Positions 15,703-21,353 of a stretch of DNA of 22,789 nt are shown here, piece after piece. The notes under the pieces were generated by a model, which did no database searches, was not told the DNA's origin, and saw only the letters and a list, made by a program, of their open reading frames with translations. This DNA is from DSAR01 sp034437315 (GTDB lineage Bacteria > Chloroflexota > Anaerolineae > B4-G1), in assembly GCA_034437315.1 (NCBI GenBank), contig DAOTUC010000376.1, forward strand, positions 1 to 22,789, in the 5' to 3' direction. Within the stretch, counting starts at the first letter, position 1; each line of letters begins with the position of its first letter. The position numbers and the translations under genes are program-made.

Positions 15703-16152
15703 ATGAGAACGGATATAATACCTACGGTCTTACCCACGCTGGTTAAGCCCGCTCTAGATACCAAGTTTCACATCGACTACAGTTGGTGGGAGCGCCAAGG
15801 GCTGCGCATCAGTGTAGAACTACGCGCTCACCTATGTCCAGAGCATCGAAAAATTTACGAAGAACATTTTGACACAGAGAAAATCGACTGGATAAATGAC
15901 AAAACGGGCGAAGTCACCCAGATAGATGGCCTACAACACGTTCTACAAGTCCACTGTAGCAAGCAACCCGGTTACATCCACGAAGGTCTCTCGCTCATAG
16001 ACGCCGTCTTCCGCGTTTTCATAGCTAACGAAAACACACCGCTGACGAGCAAAGAATTGAGCAACATCATCGCTCAACCCCCCGATAAAATTCTGCGCAC
16101 TTTAGCAGGTCGCCGAGTCTACAAAGGTATCCGGCCCGTCCAGAACATGTAA
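15703..16152 (+). CDS. Unknown protein, 149 residues, partner of the preceding gene
   Basis: Not recognised. No signal peptide or membrane helix. Features: a central IDYSWWERQGLRISVELRAHLCPEHRKIYEEHF stretch, an HC motif (VLQVHCSKQPGYIHEG), and a C-terminal part (PLTSKELSNIIAQPPDKILRTLAGRRVYKGIRPV) that looks like a helix-turn-helix or winged-helix end. The ATG at 15703 is the first start after an in-frame stop (15697); GGAG is rather far upstream. It lies 80 bp after the 526-residue gene with no terminator between, and an intrinsic terminator follows, so the two form a transcription unit and possibly a complex. Confidence 0.75.
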   Translation: MRTDIIPTVLPTLVKPALDTKFHIDYSWWERQGLRISVELRAHLCPEHRKIYEEHFDTEKIDWINDKTGEVTQIDGLQHVLQVHCSKQPGYIHEGLSLIDAVFRVFIANENTPLTSKELSNIIAQPPDKILRTLAGRRVYKGIRPVQNM

Positions 16153-16174
16153 TGACGTATCAATTGGCCTTTTT

Positions 16175-16213
16175 ACCGCTGCCTTGGCCACAAGCCGACG
16201 CAGCGGTCTTTTT
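16175..16213 (+). terminator. Intrinsic terminator of the two-gene unknown unit
   Basis: ACCGCTGC (16175-16182) pairs perfectly with GCAGCGGT (16200-16207), with an inner TGGC/GCC helix, followed by CTTTTT. Confidence 0.85.
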
Positions 16214-16223
16214 ATGTCTCGAC

Positions 16224-16251
16224 TTGACAACCCCCTTCATTCGATTAAAAT
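16224..16251 (+). promoter_or_regulatory. Promoter of tRNA-Arg
   Basis: Perfect TTGACA (16224-16229), 16-bp spacer, TAAAAT (16246-16251). The predicted start, about 16258, lies 7 nt before the mature tRNA. Confidence 0.7.
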
Positions 16252-16264
16252 AAATTTGAATGAT

Positions 16265-16338
16265 GCCCCAGTAGCTCAATTGGACAGAGCATCGGACTTC
16301 TAATCCGAGGGTTGCAGGTTCAAGTCCTGCCTGGGGTG
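16265..16338 (+). tRNA. tRNA-Arg (anticodon TCT)
   Basis: 74-nt cloverleaf. Acceptor GCCCCAG pairs with CTGGGGT (first pair G-U), discriminator G. D-stem GCTC/GAGC. Anticodon stem TCGGA/TCCGA with loop CTTCTAA, so anticodon TCT reading AGA codons. Variable loop GGGTT. T-arm GCAGG-TTCAAGT-CCTGC. The genomic 3' end is CCT, so CCA is not encoded and must be added. Its own promoter lies 14 bp upstream. A run of repeats and a toxin-antitoxin-like pair begins directly downstream. Confidence 0.96.
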
Positions 16339-16384
16339 CCTGGATCGTTGACCAAAGAGATGTATCTATGCCCCCGGCGGATAG

Positions 16385-16505
16385 GTGGTCAAGTGTAATA
16401 GGGATGACGCGCCGATCCTCGCGGACCAAGCGGGCGCCGACGACCACACCCACTTGGTCATCCACCACGCCTACAGCCTGGACAGCGTCTACCCCGTCCA
16501 GGCAC
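16385..16505 (+). pseudogene. Possible remnant of a coding region
   Basis: About 40 codons in the frame that reads DDAPILADQAGADDHTHLVIHHAYSLD have C or G at nearly every third position, as real genes here do. The frame then runs into non-coding hairpins. No ribosome site or family match is recognised. It may be the end of a gene truncated by insertion, or a chance open frame in GC-rich DNA. Confidence 0.3.
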
Positions 16506-16545
16506 GCTCAGAGGGCCCCGTGGCTACAGCGCGTAAAAATCACGC

Positions 16546-16679
16546 ACTGCAAAACCTGCCTTCGCAGGTTAGTTTATAGTCGGCGTAGGCCGACTTTGCA
16601 GTTGTGGCCCGCGAATTTATTCGCCGGGAACAAATGTGCCATTGTCAAGTTACTAACCTGGTCGAAGCCGCTGCGCTTC
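16546..16679. repeat. Run of consecutive hairpins with a three-way-junction fold
   Basis: ACTGCAAA (16546-16553) pairs with TTTGCAGT (16595-16602). Inside are two perfect hairpins: AACCTGC-CTTC-GCAGGTT (16553-16570) and AGTCGGC-GTAG-GCCGACT (16578-16595). Then come a bulged hairpin CCCGCGAA...TTCGCCGGG (about 16608-16629) and GAAGC...GCTTC nested in CTGG...CCAG (about 16659-16685). No function can be assigned; a palindromic mobile remnant or a structured RNA is possible. Confidence 0.6.
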
Positions 16680-16711
16680 CGAGCCAGAACCAAAAGAGCC
16701 ACCGATGGTAA

Positions 16712-16888
16712 ACTAGTGGTCTCTCCCATAAATTCTTGGGGTAAAGACTTCCGAAGTCTTCTGACTCATTCTGAGGAAGGCTTGCCTCTCTATCAGGCCA
16801 GAACGTCGTTTATCGATCCTAAGCACCTTCAAGACTTCGGAAGTCTAAATGAGCAATACCCTAAAAACTTATGAAACGCACCACTAGT
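16712..16888. mobile_element. 177-bp inverted-repeat (MITE-like) element
   Basis: Perfect outer 9-bp inverted repeats ACTAGTGGT (16712-16720) and ACCACTAGT (16880-16888) extend imperfectly to about 33 bp: CATAA, TT, TT and GGGTA are shared between the arms. Inside, AAGACTTC-C-GAAGTCTT (16744-16760) and AGACTTC-G-GAAGTCT (16832-16846) are paired palindromes. No coding capacity and no obvious target duplication. Its right end lies 23 bp before the start of the PhD-like gene. Confidence 0.6.
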
Positions 16889-16911
16889 GCTCGCCGTTCA
16901 GGGACTCTAAA

Positions 16912-17355
16912 ATGGGAACGGAAGAAATGACTGCTTCAAAAAAATTAGAAGATGCTGAAGTATCGTATGCGGCATCGGTGACCGATCTCAGTCAGCCCAT
17001 CATTCTGGAACGAGATGGCCAACCGGTAGCGGCATTGATCAGTATCGAAGAATACGAGCGTTACCAGGCGCTGTTGAAGAAACGGCAAACGGAACTGGCG
17101 CTGGAAGCTCGTCGGGCGGCCGATCGGGTTGTATTTGGCGATCTCGTTGGCTGTGCGTTGAGCAGTGGTAACCCTGTGTGGATGCCCGATCCCGAACCAC
17201 ACTGGCGTGTGCCTTATCGGCTTTTCGATGGCGATTTACTTATGACAGTGCATGTAGACGCACACACGCTGGCGGTATCCTTTACAGATGGAGAACGCGC
17301 CGCACTTTTAGATCAGCTGGAACAATTGGCGACTGAGCACGATGTCTCTCCTTGA
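16912..17355 (+). CDS. PhD/YefM antitoxin-like protein with C-terminal extension
   Basis: 147 residues. The N-terminal part (about 10-60: EDAEVSYAASVTDLSQPIILERDGQPVAALISIEEYERYQALL) carries the PhD/YefM pattern, in particular I-L-E-R-D-G-x-P-V-A-A-L-I-S-x-E-E-Y-E-R. Such proteins bind DNA as dimers and usually neutralise a toxin encoded next door. Residues about 75-147 (NPVWMPDPEPHWRVPYRLFDGDLL...AVSFTDGERAALLDQLEQL) are not a toxin-binding tail I recognise and look like a small extra domain. ATG at 16912 is given; an ATG at 16927 is also possible. It overlaps the C39-like gene by 14 bp, as in toxin-antitoxin operons. The inverted-repeat element ends 23 bp upstream. Base use is more AT-rich than the core genes, suggesting transfer. 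Confidence 0.8.
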   Translation: MGTEEMTASKKLEDAEVSYAASVTDLSQPIILERDGQPVAALISIEEYERYQALLKKRQTELALEARRAADRVVFGDLVGCALSSGNPVWMPDPEPHWRVPYRLFDGDLLMTVHVDAHTLAVSFTDGERAALLDQLEQLATEHDVSP

Positions 17356-17809
17356 GCTTCCTGTTCATATCCAGCAAGTAGATATTGGGTATTGCTTGCC
17401 TGCTTGTGCCCAGATGGCGTTGGCACAATTGGGAATCACGGCCCCTCAGATGCGGTTAGCTCAAGTTCTGGGTACCCGAAAAGGTGTAGGCACCGTTTTT
17501 TCACGGATAGAGCAGCTGGCGCAATGGCACGTAAGTGTACAATTAAAACGATTAGCTTCGCCTGATGATGTGGTCGTGGCGTTGACTGATAGCAAGGCAG
17601 TAATCGCTGCTATTATGACAACGCCTGGTTTAACTGGATGGAATAATATTCGCACACAACATGCAGTCCTGATCACAAAGGTCACTGCTGATCAAATAAC
17701 ATACCATGACCCTGTGCTGGCGTATGGCCCAGTTTCTGCTTTGCTGGCGGAGTTTTTACTGGCTTGGGGAGAGATGGACCAACGGATGGCTCTTCTGAGC
17801 CGTGGGTAA
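17342..17809 (+). CDS. C39-like cysteine peptidase
   Basis: 155-residue stand-alone papain-fold (C39/BtrH-like) protein. Likely catalytic residues: Cys18 in DIGYCLPACAQMAL, His107 in TQHAVLITKV, Asp123 in YHDPV; Gln11 or Gln12 could form the oxyanion hole. The usual motif is CGPAC; here it is CLPAC. No signal peptide or ABC-transporter domain, so it probably acts in the cytoplasm. No bacteriocin or peptide precursor gene is visible nearby. It overlaps the PhD-like gene by 14 bp and the two are clearly one unit, ended by the terminator at 17846-17883. It may be the effector of a toxin-antitoxin-like pair, or a processing protease; the sequence does not decide. Confidence 0.8.
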   Translation: MSLLELPVHIQQVDIGYCLPACAQMALAQLGITAPQMRLAQVLGTRKGVGTVFSRIEQLAQWHVSVQLKRLASPDDVVVALTDSKAVIAAIMTTPGLTGWNNIRTQHAVLITKVTADQITYHDPVLAYGPVSALLAEFLLAWGEMDQRMALLSRG

Positions 17810-17845
17810 AGGGTGCAAGTCTCTCTGAGATAGATATGACATTTC

Positions 17846-17883
17846 CCCCTCTGGCTGTTCTGAGCCGGAGGGGTGTTGTTTTA
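17846..17883 (+). terminator. Intrinsic terminator after the PhD/C39 pair
   Basis: CCCCTCTGGC (17846-17855) pairs with GCCGGAGGGG (17864-17873), 10 bp with one G-U, loop TGTTCTGA, followed by TGTTGTTTTA. Confidence 0.8.
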
Positions 17884-17886
17884 GAT

Positions 17887-18089
17887 CCAATACCCGTGAA
17901 TGAAATGGGTGTGTTTCAAACGATTTAAGCCTTGTTCGTAGTACGCGCGCTAGATAGCGGCTTCAGCGCGCTTTTACGGAGATAAATCGCCTACTACGAG
18001 CTTGGCCTCAAATGAAATGAAACACACCCGAATGAAATATATTCCTGGGTAGGCGCCCAACCCCTGTTGGGCGGTTTTAGCACAGAAAC
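17887..18089. repeat. 71-bp dispersed repeat, copy split by an insert
   Basis: Left part 17887-17906 and right part 18030-18089 together match 8394-8464 closely. They are separated by the 123-bp MITE-like element. The hairpin GCCCAAC-CCCT-GTTGGGC is kept at 18055-18072. Past CACAGAAAC the two loci diverge, so this marks the repeat's right edge. Confidence 0.8.
17907..18029. mobile_element. 123-bp MITE-like element with 9-bp target duplication
   Basis: Perfect 12-bp terminal inverted repeats GGGTGTGTTTCA (17907-17918) and TGAAACACACCC (18018-18029). Imperfect complementarity extends to about 41 bp, including a shared CGTAGTA. The centre has GCGCGCT/AGCGCGC, so the whole element can fold into one hairpin. 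It is flanked by perfect direct repeats GAATGAAAT (17898-17906 and 18030-18038). The uninterrupted locus at 8405-8413 has one copy. No coding capacity, so a transposase elsewhere would have moved it. The family is not recognised. Confidence 0.82.
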
Positions 18090-18215
18090 TTTGCGTGCGC
18101 CGGATCACAATCTGGCGTTTCGAGGGCGGATTGTGATCCGCCACGCACAAGGAGCAAAGGGGCGCTGTGACCTCCTTTGTGCACGCCGGATCACAATCTG
18201 GCGTTTCGGGGGCGG
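18090..18215. repeat. Interlocking direct and inverted repeats before the mutase gene
   Basis: A 40-bp direct repeat (18090-18129 and 18176-18215, 36/40 identical) contains GGATCACAATC. The same 11-mer occurs inverted at 18129-18139, forming a hairpin with 18102-18112 whose arms extend to about 22 bp. A third pairing, GCACAAGGAG with CTCCTTTGTGC, joins 18145-18154 to 18172-18182. No promoter or cobalamin riboswitch is recognised here. Confidence 0.75.
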
Positions 18216-18242
18216 TATGAGAAATATCTTACGGGAGGATTG

Positions 18243-19946
18243 ATGACGTCAAAATCGGCGGAAGAAAAAAGGGAAAACATCCTGGACGAGAAACGGCGCT
18301 GGGAGGAGACGACCGTCAAGAAAGTCACCGAGCGCTTCCCCGAGCGCCGGGATGCATTTGAAACCCTGTCGGGGACGTCCCTGGAGCGGGCGTACACGCC
18401 GGCCGACGTGACGCTGGATTACCTGGACGACCTGGGATTCCCCGGCGAGTATCCGTTCACGCGCGGCGTGCAGCCCACGATGTACCGGGGACGCTTCTGG
18501 ACGATGCGTCAGTACGCCGGGTACGCCACGGCCGAGGAGTCGAACGCTCGCTACAAGTACCTGCTGGATCAGGGCCAGACCGGCCTCTCGGTGGCCTTCG
18601 ACCTGCCGACCCAGATCGGTTACGACGCCGACGCGCCGCTGGCCGAGGGAGAGGTGGGCAAGGTCGGCGTCTCCATCAGCAGCCTGGACGACGTGCGGAC
18701 CCTGTTCGACGGGATTCCATTGGGCCAGGTCAGCACATCGATGACCATCAACGCGCCGGCCCCGGTGCTCCTGGCGATGTACGTCGCCGTGGGGAAGGAA
18801 CAGGGCGTAGCGCCGTCCAAGTTGCGGGGGACCGTCCAGAACGATATTTTGAAGGAATACGTCGCGCGCGGCGCCTACATTTTCCCGCCCCGGCCCTCGA
18901 TGCGCCTGGTGACCGACCTCTTTCGCTACTGCGCGGCTGAGACGCCCCGGTGGAACACCATCAGCATCAGCGGGTACCACATTCGCGAGGCCGGTTCCAC
19001 CGCCGTGCAAGAGGTGGCCTTCACGCTGACCAACGGCATCGCCTACGTCCAGGCCGCCCTCGACGCCGGACTGGACGTGGACGCCTTCGCCCCGCGCCTC
19101 TCCTTCTTCTTCAACGCCCACAACGATTTCCTGGAGGAGATCGCCAAGTTCCGCGCCGCGCGCCGTCTCTGGGCCCGCCTGATGCGCGAGCGCTTCGGCG
19201 CCCAGAACTATCGCTCGTGGCGCATGCGCTTCCACACCCAGACGGCGGGCAGCACGTTGACCGCTCAGCAGCCAGAGAACAACGTCATCCGGGTGACGCT
19301 CCAGGCGCTGGCGGCCGTCCTGGGCGGGACCCAATCGCTGCACACCAATTCTCGCGACGAGGCGCTGTGGTTGCCCACCGAGGATTCAGTCCGCATCGCC
19401 CTGCGCACCCAGCAGATCATCGCCCACGAATCGGGCGTCGCCAACACGGTGGATCCCCTGGCCGGCTCTTACGTGATCGAGCGCTTGACCGACGAGGTCG
19501 AGCGGCGGGCGCAGGAATACATCGCGCACATCGACGGGCTGGGCGGCGCGCTGGCGGCCATTGAGCAGGGATACGTCCAGCAGGAGATCGCCGACGCGGC
19601 CTATCGCTACCAGAAGGCGGTCGAATCGCGGGAACAGATCGTGGTGGGCGTGAACGAGTTCCAGGTGGACGAGAGCGGCGTGGACATGGAGCGGCTGGTG
19701 GTCGACCCGGCCCTGGAGGAGCGACAGCGGGCCAAACTGGCCGCGCTCCGCCGGCGGCGCGATGGCGAGCGGGCCTCGGCCATGCTGGCGCGGATCGAGG
19801 CCGCGGCGCAGGCCCCGGCGCGCAATGAAGATGGGGCGCTGATGCCGCTGTTCGTGGCCGCCGTCGAGGCGGATTGCACGCTGGGCGAGATATGCGGCGT
19901 GCTCCGTCAGGTTTGGGGGGAGTACCGGCCGCAAGCGACGATTTGA
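18243..19946 (+). CDS. mcmA1: Methylmalonyl-CoA mutase, large (catalytic) subunit
   Basis: 567-residue TIM-barrel subunit of adenosylcobalamin-dependent methylmalonyl-CoA mutase, interconverting methylmalonyl-CoA and succinyl-CoA. It ends after the catalytic part, so this is the split type whose B12-binding domain is a separate small protein; none is in the window. Specificity residues fit methylmalonyl-CoA rather than isobutyryl- or hydroxyisobutyryl-CoA: Tyr91 in RFWTMRQYAG and Arg209 in EYVARGAY, with Tyr245-His246 in SGYHIREAG and Arg84 for CoA contact. Other family blocks: GLSVAFDLPTQIGYD, LRGTVQNDILKEY, LSFFFNAHNDFLEEIAKFRAARR and AGSTLTAQQPENNVIRV. Start: ATG at 18243 after GGGAGG; the open frame from 18177 runs through repeats. 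It is markedly GC-rich, like moeA after it. Confidence 0.95.
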   Translation: MTSKSAEEKRENILDEKRRWEETTVKKVTERFPERRDAFETLSGTSLERAYTPADVTLDYLDDLGFPGEYPFTRGVQPTMYRGRFWTMRQYAGYATAEESNARYKYLLDQGQTGLSVAFDLPTQIGYDADAPLAEGEVGKVGVSISSLDDVRTLFDGIPLGQVSTSMTINAPAPVLLAMYVAVGKEQGVAPSKLRGTVQNDILKEYVARGAYIFPPRPSMRLVTDLFRYCAAETPRWNTISISGYHIREAGSTAVQEVAFTLTNGIAYVQAALDAGLDVDAFAPRLSFFFNAHNDFLEEIAKFRAARRLWARLMRERFGAQNYRSWRMRFHTQTAGSTLTAQQPENNVIRVTLQALAAVLGGTQSLHTNSRDEALWLPTEDSVRIALRTQQIIAHESGVANTVDPLAGSYVIERLTDEVERRAQEYIAHIDGLGGALAAIEQGYVQQEIADAAYRYQKAVESREQIVVGVNEFQVDESGVDMERLVVDPALEERQRAKLAALRRRRDGERASAMLARIEAAAQAPARNEDGALMPLFVAAVEADCTLGEICGVLRQVWGEYRPQATI

Positions 19947-20002
19947 GATAGTAGATAGCAGGGAGCGGGGAGTAGGTAGCAGATAGCAGATAGGGGGAGA
20001 GG
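19947..20002 (+). repeat. Purine-rich AGATAGC-type degenerate repeat in the mutase-moeA spacer
   Basis: The 56-bp spacer is built from near-copies of GTAGATAGCAG and GGGAG units, such as GTAGGTAGCAGATAGCAGAT. It ends in GGGGGAGAGG, which serves as the ribosome site of moeA. No molybdenum-cofactor riboswitch fits in this space. Confidence 0.6.
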
Positions 20003-21274
20003 ATGGCTGAACCGATGTTGCAGGTGGAGGAGGCGCTGGCGCGGGTGCTGGACGTGATTGAGCCGCTCGGCGCTGAGGAGACGCCAATCCTGGAGGCTTT
20101 GGGCCGGTTCCTGGCGGAGGACGTCCACGCCGACGTCGACGTGCCGCCGTACGCCAATTCGTCGATGGACGGGTACGCGGTCTTGGCCGCCGATACCGCC
20201 GGGGCCAGCGCTGAGTCCCCGGCCCGGTTGCGCGTGACCGGCGAGGCGGCGGCGGGCTACGTGATCGAGACGCCGGTGACGTCCGGCGCCGCCATTCGCA
20301 TCATGACCGGCGCGCCGCTCCCGCCGGGCGCCGACGCCGTCGTCAAGGTCGAGGATACGGCGTCGGAAGAAGGCTGGGTGCAGATCTTCGCCGAGGCGCC
20401 GCCGGGCCAGTACGTCCGCCCGGCCGGCGAGGACGTGCAGCAGGGGGCGCTGGTGTTGCGCCGAGGCGCGCGCGTGCGCCCGCAGGAGATCGGGATGTTG
20501 GCCACGCTGGGACGAAAGACGGCGCCCGTCGCCCGCCGGCCCCGCGTGGCGATCCTGGCGACGGGCGACGAGGTGGTCGAGATCGACGCGGCGCTCGCGC
20601 CGGGCAAGATCCGCAACGCCAACAGCTATTCCAACGCCGCCCAGGTGCTCAAGTACGGCGGGCAGCCGGTGCTCCTGGGGATCGCCCGCGACCGGGTGAG
20701 CGACCTGACGGAGAAGATCCGGGCCGGGTTGGCCCAGGGGGTGGACCTGTTCCTCACCTCCGGCGGCGTCTCGGTGGGCGATTTCGACGTCGTCAAGGAC
20801 GTGTTGGCCGCCGAGGGGGAGATCAACTTCTGGCGAGTGCGGATGAAGCCGGGCAAGCCGCTGGCCTTCGGGCGGATCGCGTCGACGCCGGTGCTGGGCC
20901 TGCCGGGCAACCCGGTCTCGGTGATGGTCTCCTTCGAGACCTTCGTCCGCCCGGCCCTGCTGAAGATGCAGGGCGCCGATTGGACGCGCCCCACCATCGA
21001 GGCGACCCTGCTGGACGGGATCCCGCACAAGGACGAACGGCGGCATTACGTGCGCGTCCACGTCGAACTGGTCGAGGGGGAATATCGCGCCCGCCTCACC
21101 GGCGGTCAAGGTTCCGGCATCCTGAGCTCAATGGTCAAGGCCAACGGTTTCGCCATCATCCCGGAGGATTGGACCCACGCGCCGGCCGGGGCGCGGGTGG
21201 CGGTGATCTTGCCAGGGGATATGGGGGCGAAGGGATCGGTCGTATCATTGGACGGGGCAGGCGATTCGTGCTAG
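20003..21274 (+). CDS. moeA: Molybdopterin molybdenumtransferase MoeA
   Basis: 423 residues, full length for MoeA (about 400-420). It inserts molybdate into adenylylated molybdopterin in the last step of molybdenum cofactor synthesis. Motifs: PPYANSSMDGYAV (48-60, Asp56), IRIMTGAPLPPGADAVVKVED (98-118), VAILATGDEV with Glu190 (182-191), LTSGGVSVGDFD (251-262, catalytic-type Asp260), MKPGKPLAFG (281-290) and GLPGNPVSVMVSFE (299-312). It lies 56 bp after the mutase gene with similar high GC, so the two are probably co-transcribed although their pathways are unrelated. No other Moco genes are nearby; archaea and some bacteria carry two MoeA forms, one for tungsten, which cannot be told here. Confidence 0.95.
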   Translation: MAEPMLQVEEALARVLDVIEPLGAEETPILEALGRFLAEDVHADVDVPPYANSSMDGYAVLAADTAGASAESPARLRVTGEAAAGYVIETPVTSGAAIRIMTGAPLPPGADAVVKVEDTASEEGWVQIFAEAPPGQYVRPAGEDVQQGALVLRRGARVRPQEIGMLATLGRKTAPVARRPRVAILATGDEVVEIDAALAPGKIRNANSYSNAAQVLKYGGQPVLLGIARDRVSDLTEKIRAGLAQGVDLFLTSGGVSVGDFDVVKDVLAAEGEINFWRVRMKPGKPLAFGRIASTPVLGLPGNPVSVMVSFETFVRPALLKMQGADWTRPTIEATLLDGIPHKDERRHYVRVHVELVEGEYRARLTGGQGSGILSSMVKANGFAIIPEDWTHAPAGARVAVILPGDMGAKGSVVSLDGAGDSC

Positions 21275-21277
21275 AAT
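21248..21277 (+). promoter_or_regulatory. Possible promoter of the oxidoreductase genes
   Basis: TTGGAC (21248-21253), 18-bp spacer, TAGAAT (21272-21277), overlapping the end of moeA. A hairpin CCGGGC-AGGCC-GCCCGG (21281-21297) lies at the predicted start of the transcript. Confidence 0.45.
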
Positions 21278-21353
21278 ACGCCGGGCAGGCCGCCCGGAAC
21301 TGGGGGCGAAGCGGATCAGGGGAGCATGAGATAAAGTTTTTGGGGAGGAATAC

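Larger units (their letters stand above)
16339..16911. other. Gene-poor stretch downstream of tRNA-Arg (573 bp)
   Basis: No complete gene is seen. It holds a short stretch with coding-like base use (16385-16505), a run of hairpins (16546-16679) and a 177-bp inverted-repeat element (16712-16888). The first part is GC-rich; the rest becomes steadily more AT-rich. The position behind a tRNA suggests a worn-down insertion site. Confidence 0.7.

Noticed and set aside
16310..16341. Attachment-site duplication of the tRNA 3' end
   Set aside because: No second copy of the T-arm/acceptor sequence was found in the window, and no integrase gene is present.
16160..16468. 102-codon minus-strand frame including the tRNA
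   Set aside because: It runs antisense through tRNA-Arg and the terminator; the familiar-looking tail QAGLEPATLGLEVRCSVQLSY is the well-known false translation of a tRNA region.
16368..16874. 168-codon plus-strand frame behind the tRNA
   Set aside because: It crosses the hairpin run and the inverted-repeat element, is Thr/Ser/Arg-rich and has no ribosome site.
18090..18242. Cobalamin riboswitch upstream of the mutase
   Set aside because: No B12-box-like conserved block is seen; the space is filled by direct and inverted repeats.
18249..19343. 364-codon minus-strand frame opposite the mutase gene
   Set aside because: The plus strand encodes a clear methylmalonyl-CoA mutase; the antisense product is His/Arg/Gly-rich without recognisable motifs.
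19947..20002. Molybdenum-cofactor riboswitch before moeA
   Set aside because: The spacer is only 56 bp of degenerate purine-rich repeat, too short for that fold.
19907..21109. 400-codon minus-strand frame opposite moeA
   Set aside because: Shadow of moeA; composition (His, Arg, Asp, Gly) and lack of motifs mark it as non-coding.
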